From Neckera pumila (Eukaryota > Streptophyta > Bryopsida > Hypnales > Neckeraceae), in assembly GCA_963969595.1 (NCBI GenBank), contig OZ018413.1:64501-128500 (forward strand): DNA of 64,000 nucleotides, read 5' to 3'. The stretch's first letter is position 1; every line of letters starts with the position of its first letter. Below the pieces are notes generated by a model. The model did not search any database. It saw only the letters and a list, made by a program, of their open reading frames with translations, and was not told the DNA's origin. The position numbers and the translations under genes were made by a program. Of the stretch, positions 1 to 11,700 are shown in pieces.

Positions 1-1084
1 TTTTTATGAAGCGAAATCTCCACAATTTTTTAAAAAAATTATAGGAACATAATTATGCCATAAAATGGGTGCTACACTCTTTTTGGAGGGATCCAAGAAA
101 GTTTCAACTGTTTTCTCTAAAATTAATGACTCTTGCAATTTTATTAAAAATCCGCGGGAAATTGAATTACTTTAGAAAATGGAAGTCTTTCTTATTAAAA
201 TAATTCATACATGAAGAAAGACAATGAAGAGGAATATGATTCTTCTAAAATAAGTAGAAGAACATAATAATGAAAGAAAATCAGTGCTCTTCTGCTTATT
301 CAATAAATAACCCTTCATAATAAAAAAATCCAAAAGGATTCTTATTCTTATTAAAAAAAAAAGATTTGGATAGTACTAAATGGAAATGACTATTTTTTAT
401 TTATGAATAAATAACATTCATTCATAAAAGAAAACAATAAAGACAAATTGCCTTCCAAAAAAAAATTCAATCAAACATAATATTGATAATAGTGAAACAA
501 AATGGGTGCTCTTCTGATACAACTATACAAGAAATACTTATTTGCAAATCTAAAAATGGAATGGGATTAAGGCCTTCACTTTCTTCCAACAAAATTTGGA
601 AATAGTATTAAAAATTGGAAAGGGTGTTCATTATTTTAAAAAAAAGATTTGGAACCTCCAAGAAAAACAAATAGCAAATTAGCAATAGCATTTAATTTAA
701 TCAAAAACTGGAACATAATAACATAATAATGAAAGGAAGTGACTAAGTGAGTGCATTTCTTTTTATGTACACAAGAAGTCGGGAATTGTCTACAATTATT
801 TAGAAAAGTAATAAGTATTTTTTTTTGGTTTAAATATTGAAAACATAATAACCTAAAAAGAAAAGTCCTTTTGGAAATAAAGAAAAAATATAAAAAAGGT
901 TGTCATTCTTAAAGATATGTATATCAAAACCTATTAACAAAAGAAAACAAGCGTTTCCCTTCTCATATCGTAAATTTTACTTCAACTATCAAAAAATGAA
1001 TGACGGTTTAGGGTTATAGGAAAAAAACATAATGAGAAACTCAATTGAGTATCTTTTGCTCATGAATTTCATTATCCTAAATCC
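1..1084. other. AT-rich intergenic DNA, no gene seen
   Basis: Very AT-rich, with many A and T runs and stop codons in all frames. I see no reading frame that looks like protein, no splice-framed coding and no RNA gene. Confidence 0.6.
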
Positions 1085-1790
1085 GTAAACAAATAAGGCT
1101 ATTTTTCTGCCAAAAAAAACTGAAAACAGCCAATTCCATAGCAAAGACTACCAAAAAGTTGGAATTTTCTTCTTCTTTTCATATCTAAGCGGAGGATCTT
1201 ACATGTAAGTTGTATGACAATGTGTGGAAAATATTTAAGAATTTTAGACCGCATGAATTGCAACATATTTCCATTTGAACTACATATGTGGTGGTTCTCT
1301 AGCACATTGTGGGACTAAATTTCCTAGATATGAACATTATGCACTTTAATTTCATGCACTACAAAGTTCTGACCTTTAAATCTTTATATTTTATAGGGGA
1401 GAATTGAGTTGAGAGTCTATCAAGGAAAAGAAGATAAAATAAAAATTATTTTCATTATTAAGAAATTGTTAAATACAAGTAGCCAAGTAGGTACAAGATA
1501 GAAGGATAATATGGACTTTTGATGTCCATTATATTGAATCAAAATTCAGTAATTCAATAATTTTGAGATTATTCTAGCACAAAAACTATACCACGTGGAC
1601 CTATTTTATTTTATTTTTTGTAAAATTACATTCATAAATGGATTCTACACATTATTATATTCAAAAAGATGCTCTAAGTGCCCAAAAAATAAGATTGCCC
1701 ACAACTTTGTCAGAACAAATCCAAATGGAATGAATAAAAGCTCTTCAGTTAAAAAGAAATATATTGTACGATGGGAAAAAATAATTTAAA
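1085..1790 (-). repeat. AT-rich dispersed repeat, copy a (inverted)
   Basis: Reads as a diverged reverse complement of 35,570-36,260. Shared landmarks in the same order are a 'gctatagaaatggcaatttt' type motif, a 'ggcagaaaaaaa' motif, a 'gattaaaagctcaaaa' stretch and an 'agatgctctaagtgcccaaa' motif. Related copies lie at 3,250-3,830, 7,490-8,660 and 15,590-16,850. Short frames inside different copies give similar peptides only because the DNA is related; none resembles a known protein. The family could be a remnant of a non-autonomous element. I found no termini. Confidence 0.55.
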
Positions 1791-2300
1791 AAAAGTGCAA
1801 AATTTTGTTGGCTGTCCCTTCTCCCCTATTTTGAGCTTTTGGGGGCACAACTTTTGTTTACGGCAGAGGATGATAAAAAAATGATATTCCCAAAGAGATT
1901 ATAAGTTTTCCTATCTTCAAAAAAAGTTGTAAAAAGTGATCACGAGAAGAACTCAGCCCGTACGTGCCTGCTTGAATTCCCAAATGTCCTCTGAATGGAT
2001 AATGGTCCTTGTGAGGTTATTTAGGAAATATAAAAGACAGCATCTTCATGATTTTGACAAAAATCCAATATTAGAATGCAAGAAAATGTGTGCTCTTCAT
2101 TTTAGCTTTTATGATAGATATCTAGAACAATTTTGTATAAATTAACAAATGTTCTTATCAGTTTATTGTATAAAAGAAAACATTCTCTAATAAGGAAAAC
2201 CAAAAAAATGGGTACTCTTATTTTCAACAAAAGAAAGGTTGAAAAATAAAATCAATTAATCCAGGGTATTTTCTTAATCATACTACTAAAATCACAAGGT
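1791..2300. other. AT-rich intergenic DNA, nothing recognised
   Basis: A 69-residue open frame at 1,936-2,145 has no convincing protein character. No repeats or motifs stood out. Confidence 0.5.
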
Positions 2301-2402
2301 CCTCTGTAATGTCACATTTTTACACTGTGTGATATTACAGAGTTTCAACGGCCACTGCGCCTCTGTAATATCACACAGTGTAAAGATGTGACATTACAAA
2401 GG
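2301..2402. repeat. 42-bp inverted repeat with 18-bp loop
   Basis: The left arm is 2,301-2,342 and the right arm 2,361-2,402. Aligning the left arm with the reverse complement of the right gives 40 of 42 identities. One mismatch would be a G-U pair in RNA and the other is C-A. The spacer is 2,343-2,360. A partial third copy of the arm seems to follow at about 2,402-2,425. A transcript would fold into a long hairpin. It could be a small foldback (MITE-like) element or a small-RNA precursor; I see no target-site duplication. Confidence 0.85.
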
Positions 2403-2848
2403 TACAGTGATATTATGAAGGTTTAGGTTTTCTTGGCTTCACACTTCATTTCACTTCTATGATTCTATGATTTTCTAAGCTTTGAGTATTCCCGATTCTA
2501 ATGTTTTGTTCTTAATATCAAATGATTTGAAATTTTTTTGAGATTGAAGCAATTTTGATTTCCACAACAAAGTATTCACGAAGTCTTTGCAATTTGAGAA
2601 ATTTGCATTTCAATTCTTCAATTTTAGTCACCATTGGTTGCGAAGGAAGAAATTGATCAAGTGGTGGTTTTCTTGCGCTCAACAATACCTTCAAGGTATC
2701 TTCTTTACATTTGTTTTGAGCAAATTTGGAGTTCATATATAGAATGGTGGTTTGAACATTGAGTTTCATTTGAAAAATTTGAATGTCATTTGAGTTTCAA
2801 TTTAATCTAACACAAGAGATTGATGTATTTAGACCCAAATTAGAGCAA
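2403..2848. other. AT-rich intergenic DNA
   Basis: An 83-residue minus frame at 2,518-2,769 has no recognisable domain, and no other signal was found. Confidence 0.45.
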
Positions 2849-2994
2849 TTGGAGTATTCTTGGAGTATTCTTGAAGCATTCTTGAAGTATTCTTGGAGCA
2901 TTCTTGAAGCATTCTTGGAGTATTCATGGAGTATTCTTGGAGTATTCTTGGAGTATTCTTGGAGTATTCTTGGAGTATTCTTGGAGTATTCTTG
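2849..2994. repeat. 11-bp minisatellite (about 13 copies)
   Basis: Head-to-tail copies of ggagtattctt with a few variants (gaagcattctt, atggagtattc). The distal half is the most uniform. Because 11 is not a multiple of 3 and the unit lacks stops, several frames stay open across the array on both strands and give repetitive peptides with an 11-residue period. These are not genes. Confidence 0.92.
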
Positions 2995-3249
2995 AATCAC
3001 TGTAAGTACAACAATTTTTATAATTTCTCAATAAACAATTATCCAAGCTATCCCATAATATATAGTTTGTTACTTTGATTTTGAGCTTGGACAGCTGGCG
3101 CAGATTTAAGTAATTCACTTTCTTCATAAACAAGAAGTAGCAAAACCTTTTTCTAGAGTTTTATTCATAGAGACCTTTGAGTCAATCAATTTTCATGAAA
3201 TCAATGAATCTAACGTTAGAGACATTCAACTCTATAAACGTCAATTACT

Positions 3250-3830
3250 ATTTCTGTATTCAAAAATATATTTTAAAGTCCTTTATTTAAGTCGAGTTCC
3301 AATATTTTTGAAGAAAATAGAAACCTTAGGTGTAGATTGTTCATTACAACATTGTCACTACTAGGATTGGTCTTTTTTATTTCATGTATAAATTCTTAAC
3401 AATTCAATATTTCAAATCATGTTCATTCCTTCTTTGTACTCACTATTTCTTTCCTATATCTTGTACAAATCCAACTGATGTGAAATATCTCAAGCATGAC
3501 AACCGTTTGTCTAGGAAAAACAATCCAAAGAAGCATTATCATTATGCACATTTTTCCATAGAAAAATAAACTTCCGTAGTGCAATAGCCAAGTTTTTTGG
3601 GAGGCCCTCAAAAAGGTTTTATTTCATTTGAATGCTTATATATTGCAATCCCTGCGGTGGAAACTTCTAAAATTTTGTAATAAATGGGATCAAGACTGCA
3701 TACTACTACATCCAAACATTACATATGTTGAAATTAGTTTTTAGAAGAAAATTAGTACTTCTTAAAGAAATGGGAGGTTCCAAATTTCACCCGGTGAAAA
3801 CATAGTCATGGAACAATGCAAAGGTTAAGG
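3250..3830 (+). repeat. AT-rich dispersed repeat, copy b
   Basis: Collinear with 16,270-16,850 on the same strand. Shared landmarks are 'aagtcctttat', 'ttacaacatt', 'ttcctatat.ttgtacaa', 'atccaaag' and a closing 'aaaacatagtca'. Divergence is high with many small indels. No coding potential. Confidence 0.5.
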
Positions 3831-4031
3831 ATGTGTTCAAGTACTAATGTATTGAAAGGTCATGGTGCTTTTTCACATCCTTATGGGATTATAAGGGCAT
3901 AAGCCAATTTCAAAGTCATTATATACATAATATTTCAGGGACACTTTTGAAAGAGAAAACATTATATTTTATATTTATTCGAAGTAAATGACATCAAAAA
4001 AAGTTGCCCGAACCGATTTCTTTGCATTGGG

Positions 4032-5537
4032 CTAGTAACGAAAATCCCTTAAGCTTCCACTAACGCTGAGATAGTCGCTTTCTTCTCGCTCCGGCCCCAT
4101 CTGCTCCAACTCTTCAGGTAGTGCACCTCTAGTATCTTTGCTCTGCTCCATCCAATCCCTATTAAAACAACGTTTGCCTCTCAGTTTATGATACTCCTCT
4201 AGATGCACTTCAATTTTTTTCTCGTGCAACTTCACCAACTTCCAAAGATTGACTAATTCTTTGGGGCTGCTACCATATCCTGGAGCCATAGCCAAATTGT
4301 CTAGCTGCAACAAATGTTCTACAGCAGTTGTGTATAACTCTTTTTCTTTTCAAGCTACTTGCACATCCAGGCTTTGCCTTTCATATTGTAGCCTCAAACA
4401 ATTGCATTCCAAAGTTTCAAGTTTCTTCTGATACACTGCGACATCATCCATCATGTGAGTGCGCCCATTAGCTATCTTGTTCAAATCATTATCTTTACTT
4501 TACTTTGAAGCAATCAAGTACTTGTCATTTGCAGCTACCTCTTTATTCACAATCTCTAACTCCCACTTGTATGATAACACGTACTCTCAGGTGCCCAAAT
4601 TTGAAAGTTCTTGTTCTTTCAATTCTTTTAATTTCGCAGTCGATTCCCATAAACATGTTCTTGCACTTGCAATCTTAGCGCCCAACATCTCCACATTGTC
4701 ATTTGAACCATTCTCACTCTTATTGCCACTGCACTCGTGGAACTCGTTGTCCACTTCCATTTCCTCCACATCTTTCGTACCTTATTTAGGAATGTTAGAT
4801 ACAGTTTCAAACTCCTCAATCTTCTTCTTTCCTTTCCTGTCAACCTCCGCCTCCAAGCCCTTCTTATACCAATCTACAACAACATATTCTTTGTCTTCAC
4901 TTCGCCAATCATACCTGTCGTATTCATGGGTGTAGCTATTGGAGCTAGAACCATCCGACCACACTACCTCTTCATTAGGAATGCATAACTTCCCTGGCTT
5001 AACTAATGCCAACTTCTTCTTGGCATCAAGTATGGCAGCTCCAATCAGCATTGTTGCGTTGGCAAGACGGTTTCCTTTAGGGAGCTCCTTTACAATCGTC
5101 CAATCCACCTCCTTCTTCAATATACGCTTGGCATACACCATTTGGACAAGATACAAAGAAAAACTGTCGTTTCGGAATGGCAAGAATTCCAAATACACTC
5201 CAATCCAAATCTCCAGGCATCTTTGTACAAAGTCTTCAGAGAGGCAGTATCCAAGATTTGCTTTGTTAGACTCCAAATGTAGCTTGTGACACCAGAGCGG
5301 AAACGGCTTGTTAATGTGGCACTAATCCACATATTTTTTAACTATTTCGTGGGTCCAAGGCTTTGGTTCCCTTCTCCAACCCCCCAAAGCCTTAATCTTT
5401 TCATGCAAAAGGATAGCCACACGCTTTTTGTGGCTTTTCCCAGTTCTTTTTTTATCCTTATCGTGAAGCGCCTTCTTTTGAAGCCGAATTAGCGATTCAG
5501 GTGACGTAGGCGGGAATGGTGGGGTCTCATCTTCCAT
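4032..5537 (-). pseudogene. coiled-coil protein pseudogene, five in-frame stops
   Basis: One reading frame of about 502 codons runs from an ATG at 5,537-5,535 to a stop at 4,032-4,034 with no frameshift. Five internal stops interrupt it: TAG 5,322-5,324, TAA 4,782-4,784, TGA 4,587-4,589, TAA 4,500-4,502 and TGA 4,350-4,352. Each fits C-to-T change of a CAG, CAA or CGA codon. The N-terminus is acidic and proline-rich, followed by a basic stretch (KRTGKSHKKR). The middle (about residues 90-250) looks like a folded domain with the motif EIWIGVYLEFLPFRNDSFSL. The C-terminal half is rich in E, K and L with heptad-like spacing, so probably coiled coil. I do not recognise the family. It ends in ordinary non-coding DNA. 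Its upstream region (5,760-6,380) matches the one above the kinase pseudogene at 11,350-11,810, so the two loci share a promoter-like module although the proteins look unrelated. Even substitution with an open frame suggests it was functional until fairly recently. Confidence 0.75.
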
Positions 5538-5759
5538 AATGATCACTTTGTATCTAAAATGTTGCTCTAGCTATTTTGTCTAATGATCTAAGAATGAACC
5601 CATATACTACACAAACAAGAAAACCCTAAAGCAATCGCAATTCACATTTACAAAAATATCGTCATTTACTATAATAAGATGTGAAATCAATCTCAAACAT
5701 GGAAAAGAATTTCCAGAAACGAGGTGGAAAGGGACAACATATCCCCTTTACAACTCAAG

Positions 5760-5865
5760 CCCTTGGCCCATGAGTACGCAATCAGCCACTTCTAGGTGGA
5801 TGACAGTCAATACGCAGAGCCAGAAGTGGAGAATGCAGGTTCAGGTGACTGCTTTAATACCCAAA
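5760..5865 (-). promoter_or_regulatory. conserved upstream module shared with the kinase locus
   Basis: This stretch matches 11,365-11,450 closely. Shared words are ggccca.gag.acg, cca.tt, gtggatga, caat.cgcagagcca and gaagtgg- or gaag-like ends. It lies between each minus-strand gene and its GTCGCC array, at a similar place relative to the start codon. It may be promoter or 5' leader. Function is inferred from position and conservation only. Confidence 0.5.
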
Positions 5866-6112
5866 GTCGCAATGGGGCAAGTATGGGTCTCCGGCGGGTG
5901 CAAGTGAGACCATTGAAGCGACCTCGGGTTCTTGGCGAACGCGGGTACGGGACTTTTCATCTTGACTTTGGGTACAAGGCGACCATAGGTATGGGTCCAT
6001 GGCGACAGCGGATACGAATCTAATGCGACCTCGAGTCCTAAGCAAACGCGGGTATGGATCCAAGGCGACGTCGGGTACTAGTCCATGTCGACTGCGGATA
6101 CGGGTCCATGGC
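5866..6112 (-). repeat. GTCGCC-type degenerate array (minus orientation)
   Basis: Irregular copies of a ~23-24-bp unit with core GGCGAC followed by CGGGTA- or CGGGTT-like sequence; on the minus strand the core reads GTCGCC. It is locally far less AT-rich than its surroundings. The same core recurs at 11,505-11,700, 13,650-13,945, 17,048-17,145, 24,540-24,844 and 28,476-28,640. It lies upstream of the coiled-coil pseudogene in that gene's orientation. Confidence 0.75.
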
Positions 6113-6129
6113 TACTATATGTAGGAAGC

Positions 6130-6375
6130 TTGTTTGTTTTTTCCATTTTTTATAAAGTGCCAAAGTGGCGGTATTGAATGTTACAGTGGTGCTCCAAATT
6201 TCAACATTCATCCACATATTGGATAGAAAATATCATATTAGCACATATCACCAGGGTTTTTTTTAAATTTTTTAAAAAGTGCCACAGTGGTGATATAAAC
6301 TTTTGTAGTGATGCTACAAATTTCAACATTCATCCATAGTAGATAGAAAATATACATATCATATGTCTATAATTT
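6130..6375. repeat. ~125-bp tandem pair, AT-rich
   Basis: Two direct copies (about 6,133-6,250 and 6,258-6,375) share 'aaagtgcca.agtgg.g.tat', 'caaatttcaacattcatcca' and 'gatagaaaatat'. A third relative at about 11,720-11,810, beyond the second GTCGCC array, contains 'acattcatccatattttggat'. This makes it the outer part of the upstream module shared by the two pseudogenes. Confidence 0.7.
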
Positions 6376-7489
6376 GGTTTCCATCCAGAATTTGGCGATT
6401 TCATCTAGTATTTTTTTGTACTTTGAATTTTTTAGGGTGATTTCAACCAAGTTTTTTGCCAATTTTCTTAGAATTTTAATGCCAAATTATTTTTTCTAGT
6501 GCAATAAAGCATCAGAAAGCCAAAAAAAAAGCATTGCATATCACGTGTATACTAATTCAGTTTTCATTTTCATTTTGGCGATTTCATCTAAGGTTATGAA
6601 TTTATTTGAAGTTTCTGGCAATTTGCATCTTTTCAGTACCATTTTCTCCTATAAGTGCGATAACAGGCCATAAAATTAAATCATATTTTGCACCAGATTG
6701 CCACAAAAAAAAACATTGGTTGGAAGTTGCCCAATCAGACAAACTTCTTGGGCGTTTTGAGACATGTTCTGAATTTTTTATTTTATTTTTTCAAATGGAT
6801 TGGATTTTGATCAATATTTGTAGGCAAAACTCAAATCACTACAGTCAAACCTAAATTATAAGAGCAATAGCACAAAGTATTTAAATTTGCCTATTGTTGA
6901 AAAACTTACTCTCGAACTTACTATTTTGGAATAGGGTTGGTATTTTCATTATTAGATCTTATGCATTTTTTTACATATCAATAGAAACCACAATTTTGAC
7001 CAAAATGAGAAAAAAGCGTATGCGAAAGATAGAAATTGTACTTGGGGTTAGTTTTTTAAAATATATCATCAAAAATCATTTTTAGGAGAAGCTAAAAATA
7101 ATTTAATAATTATTACCATATGGATGCTTTCTACTTTTTGTGCTTTGTACTCTCTTCTTTGATGAAAACTTCAAATTAAGTTTCAGAACTTATATTTTGT
7201 AATACATTTGTATTTCTATCCTAACCCCTACGGCTCTTAGGGATTACAGATGTTTGGAAAAATTAAATTGTATCAAAAAATTAAATTGTATCAAAAATAC
7301 ATTTGATAAATTTATCAAAATTATCAAAAAGGATTTGAGTACCTTTTATAAAGCATGTCATAGAAGTATGATACTTGTTGTCCGTTCTTGTTTTAAATCT
7401 ATTAGAAAAGTCTAGTCTCTCAATCATTTGTGGTATTTTTGTAAGAATACAAATATTTATGCTAGCTAGCTTCTATATGTATACATATT
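6376..7489. other. AT-rich intergenic DNA
   Basis: Several short open frames (82 aa at 6,606-6,854 and 63 aa at 6,894-7,085, for example) are compositionally AT-driven and carry no domain signal. No RNA gene seen. Confidence 0.45.
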
Positions 7490-8660
7490 TAATCCCTGAA
7501 GGCGGAAGGTTACTTTTCTTTCCAAAAACACAAAGAACTACCATTTTTACAGCAAAGATTAAAAAAATTTGAAAAATGTTTTTTGGCCACATCTAACTGA
7601 AGGATCTTACACCTAACTACTATGAGAATGTTTGCAAATAATTTCAAAATTTCTGACCGCATCAATTGCAACATACCTGCGATTAACAAAGAGTCGTAAG
7701 GCATTTTCCATCAAAAACCACTCAAAATTGCCGTTTCTATAGCAAACGGCTGTAAAAAGTTCTAAATTTATTTTATACATATTCAACCATCAAATCTTAT
7801 ATTGCACTAGTGTAAGAATATGTGTACAAAATTTCAAAAACTTTGACAATCTCAATTAAAAGATATTTGCATTTAAACCTAAGGAACCAAGTTTTTTTGC
7901 ACCTTGTTCAACTACATTTTATGGCTTTGAACCTTCTCAACTTAAAAATTTTGCTCTTATGATTTTGAATTTCTAATTTTCTATGATGCAAAATTGAGTT
8001 AAAAATCTAGGAAAAAAAATTCAAAACAAAATCATTTAGTTCTCATTCATTAAAAATTTGTGAAGTAGAATTAGGTTCAAGATTGAGAAAAAATGAAATC
8101 ATTAATAGCTCTAAGATAGGGTTGAAATAATAATCTCAATGTTGACATTGTTCTAGCAAGAAATCTTAATCTTGTGAAACCTTTTTGGAAGTGAATTGTC
8201 AAATTTGAGTTCAAAAAGGACTCCTAGTCGTTCCAGAAGTTGTTTTTCCAAGAAGATGCTGTAATTGCCCAAAAACTCAGAGTGTCCATAATCATTATAG
8301 TATAGAATTGAGTTCAGCATGTAGGGGGGAAAAAAATCCAAATAAAATTGATTTTAATTATTCCATAAATTATTAAGTAGGAGTAGGTACAAGAAAAATC
8401 TAAAATATTAATATCTTTTATATGGAGTTTGAAGTAGCACTAATCCTAGTGGCAAGATTGTTCTACCCCCAAAGTTAACCTTGTGGATCCTTTTTTTTAA
8501 ATTGTAAAAATGGCATTCAAAAAAGAATTTTACAACTCTGCAAGTTTTTTTCTTTAGGAAGATGCTCTAAGTGACCAAAAAACAAGATTGTCTATAATTT
8601 GATAATAAAGAATCCAAATGAAATGAATCAAAGCTTTTTAGAGCGCCAAAGGAAAAATCT
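7490..8660 (-). repeat. AT-rich dispersed repeat, copy c (inverted)
   Basis: Contains the family landmarks in inverted order relative to 35,570-36,260: a 'ccatttttacagcaaag' motif, 'aattgcaacata', and twice an 'aagatgct.taa.tg.ccaaaaa' motif (near 8,255 and 8,570). The internal duplication suggests a composite or nested copy. Confidence 0.45.
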
Positions 8661-9511
8661 ATGAGAATAAAAAATTTAAAGACTAAAAAAAAGTTCAGAG
8701 TTTCATATAGGGTTCTTATTCTATTTCAAATTCGACAATCTAAATCAGCATGGCTTGCCTACAATATTTAGTAACTTTTTTACCCTTGAAATTGACAATA
8801 AGTATCCCACCCCAAAACCTTTTTTTGGAGCTCAACCTAGCCTATTCCATTTTAGCAATATCAATTATCTACTATTTCCTTGGTCACTAGATGTAATTGT
8901 CATATTGACAAATTGGGAACTTTCCAATGAATAATTCTAAGAAACAGTGATGGTACAAGTCATTTGAAATTATAAGCACTCATGGTACAAGTAGAATTGG
9001 TGTTTTGGCCTTGAGGGCTCATGATTCAAACATCTTTTTTTTATAGGTTTCACAAGGCCATGATCTCTTGGAACAAGAATTTCACCAAGGATACCAGCTA
9101 CTACTGTGGCAGTTCCTTCTAAAAGCTATTCACAGTTTAGAATTTCCTTCAATCCTAAATTAACTTCTATAATTCTACCTAACAATTATTTAAGGGATGA
9201 AAAATAACTAATTTTTTTTTTCCTCATTTCTAATCACAATTCTCGATGCATGGAAAATAACAATTCTTTGAATTTTGGATGTCTTTTGTTTCAATTGTTC
9301 TTTCAAACTGGCACTCATAGGCCTGAAGGGATTAATGTTTTCTTCTGAAATAATCACTTAAAATAAGTGATGCGGAAAACAAATCTTACAACAACATCTA
9401 CTGATTGACATATGGATTTCTGAATTGAGTACACTCAATAGTTTGCAAGCAAACAATTCCAATCACATTGCAATCTAATATAGTAGATAGTTTCCAAAAT
9501 AAAATCAAACT
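8661..9511. other. AT-rich intergenic DNA downstream of the kinase pseudogene
   Basis: No coding sequence, tandem repeat or GTCGCC core is visible. This would be the 3' flank of the minus-strand kinase locus. Confidence 0.45.
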
Positions 9512-11287
9512 TCAAGATTCTATACATGAAATTGGGGAGACTGCAAACACAATACAAGATTTACTTATGACATTGCACATGGTAAGAAGTACTTTTATAG
9601 AGTTATATACCATATTACAAAAATAGAGGCAAACAACAGAGCCAACATTTTCATTCCATCTATGTGCTACCCTCACCACAAGAACTTGTACACTCCTTTC
9701 ATAGAGGCGAGTTGCGGAAAACTGCTTCGGGGGCTTCATGCACCATGGTGCAGCCATGAGGGAGTTCGTTAGTTCAATGCATGTCTGTCTCTTCTTTGGA
9801 TCAGGGTTCACAAGTTGATCCAACTTATATGCAAAGAACCTAGATCCATTGGCATTCCTGAATAGGTCCGGGTCAAAGTCAGTCATATCTCCAATCCTCA
9901 TCCATTCCATCAACTTCCCTATAGAATATGAGTCCAAGTGCTGCGTATATTTTTGTGTTGATTGCATAATCTCTATGTTCATATTGGAATTTCAGGGCCC
10001 ATATACATAGAACAACTCCGGAGCCACCCACCAATGTTGCCGTTGTTGTCGTTTCGTCTCATCCACATCGGGGTAGCCGTAATGCAATGGAGCTTTTTGG
10101 TCAAAACGACTTGAAATTATCCAATCACAAATCCCAATGTGGATTATCATTCTAATAATCAGGAAAATGCAACATTACATTCCTTGGGGACAAGTCATTG
10201 TGTAACACCATAGACTTGTATATGAGATGTGTCACGTACATTAAAGCCCACGCCATCTTTGCCTTGTGTCTTCGAAACAAGCTAACTTTTTCTTTTTTTT
10301 CCTTGGGATGATTCCTCAGCCACTTCACTTTGTTCCATTCAAAACTCATTGGTACCTTGCTATCTTGTCCCCTCAACTCATCAAGGTTACTACCATTCTA
10401 CCATAATGTGTATGCTTCCATAGTTCTTGAATGAATTTTTAAGAATTTAATTACGCCAGGATGATTTAAAGGGCAAGCAAGGGCCTCTATGGACCGTTCC
10501 ATCTTTGCGTTTCACATATTGTTTGTCTTTGGCAATTTTGCAGCAAAAGCAACGTATGGGGATTGTATCCATCCCTTCAATGTGCACCTTATGCACCTTT
10601 CCGTGCCCATCTTCACATACAAATCCACTGAGGGCCACCACCTTTGCCAAATGAGAGATCCATGTCACAAACAATCCACCATCTCGCTGAAAGGCCGCAA
10701 GAGTAGCGTCATTCCACCATATTTTTCCACTTGAATCCTCTGGCTGATTGTTTCGATAGTTTCCTTACTGTTGTTGCCCACCATTCCATCTTTGACACAA
10801 ATTCCTTGGCCTAGTCACCTTCTGGATAGCCCGGCACTTGCGGGCGCATTTCTTCCATCAGCTTTTTGGTATTGAATATGCATTGCTTGACAATGTCATC
10901 CAACCAGGCGTATAGTTTGTCAGCATAAGTGAAGTCCACATTGTTAAAAGCCTGGGATCCTTTGCACTTGCTTTGTATTAAAATTGTCAAATCATCCGTC
11001 AACTTCACGCTACTCGTCGTTGGATCCCTCAAGTATGTAGACTCCAAAAATTTTACACTCCTTCTCTCATACCATTGCAAACACTATTTGTATGCATACT
11101 TTGTATATTCTGAAGGAAGATACGTTGGGTCCCTATCATGTGCTGACTGCTTCTTCTTCTTCTTCCTCTCTCGGCGGAAACTCCCCATTGCCCAACCTGT
11201 AGATATAGGCACTTCAAAGTTCTCTATATCATCCGGATCCCAAGGAGATTCATGCCTCGTGCTACTACCTTCCCCTGGATTAGACAT
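9512..11287 (-). pseudogene. protein kinase pseudogene
   Basis: Translating the minus strand from the ATG at 11,287 gives an N-terminal region (acidic, then RRERKKKKK) and then a full protein-kinase domain scattered over several frames. Recognisable parts in order are: a glycine-loop-like GHGKVHKV; the beta-3 lysine in FCCKIAKD (codon 10,537-10,539); an alpha-C/beta-4 segment LNHPGVIKFL; the catalytic loop HNDLSPRN (Asp codon 10,194-10,196); the metal-binding position as GICDWI (Asp near 10,124) instead of DFG; VAPELF near 10,016-10,033; DSYSIGKL; and NPDPKKRQTC near the end. In-frame TAG codons at 11,084-11,086 and 10,811-10,813, and at least four frame changes, show it is dead. The loop HND instead of HRD and CDW instead of DFG place it outside the common receptor-like kinases; I infer a plant-lineage family but cannot name it. 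The last residues after about 9,640 may be read-through of non-coding DNA. Confidence 0.8.
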
Positions 11288-11364
11288 GGAGCTTGTTCAA
11301 AACAATCAATGTGGGTTTGGGCTAAATCGTAGATAAAAAGGGCAAAAATTTGCCCCTCCCAACT

Positions 11365-11450
11365 CACCCCGGCCCACGAGCACGTAGTCAACCACTTCAA
11401 AGTGGATGAAAGACAATGCGCAGAGCCAAGATTGAAGACTGCGGGTGTGG
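11365..11450 (-). promoter_or_regulatory. conserved upstream module of the kinase locus
   Basis: Partner of 5,760-5,865. Both carry a near-identical order of short words around 'gtggatga' and 'cgcagagcca'. It starts roughly 80 bp upstream of the kinase pseudogene ATG. A promoter or leader role is an inference. Confidence 0.5.
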
Positions 11451-11504
11451 GATACATTTAAGTACTCGAACTCGCCCAGAGGCACATATAGATGGTGGGA
11501 AGGA

Positions 11505-11700
11505 AGCTCGTGCGAGTACAGGGCGACCACGCGTCCGGGTATTGGGCGACCCCGAGTCCGGGATTAGGCAACATCGGGTACAACGGGCGACCTTGGATAT
11601 GTGGCAATCGCATTTGCTTCAATTGTCCGGACTCGGTTGGACAACTGCGAGTAATTCAGGCGACCGCGCCTACGTAGGGCAACCGCGTCTAGGTAGCCAT
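11505..11700 (-). repeat. GTCGCC-type degenerate array (minus orientation)
   Basis: Repeated cores 'gggcgacc' and 'ggcaac' alternate with 'cgggta'- or 'cgggat'-like sequence. On the minus strand they read GGTCGCC and GTTGCC. It is upstream of the kinase pseudogene in the gene's orientation, like the array at 5,866-6,112. Confidence 0.7.

Noticed and set aside
2783..3133. Three overlapping open frames with 11-residue repeats
   Set aside because: They are readings of the 11-bp minisatellite in different frames and strands, not proteins.
4459..5289. Plus-strand frames of 158 and 116 residues
   Set aside because: Antisense to the coiled-coil pseudogene; the minus frame has the protein-like composition.
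4032..5537. Stops removed by RNA editing (U-to-C) in a living gene
   Set aside because: Such editing of stops is known in organelles of some land plants; this locus is in repeat-rich, nuclear-type DNA and the stops fit simple C-to-T decay.
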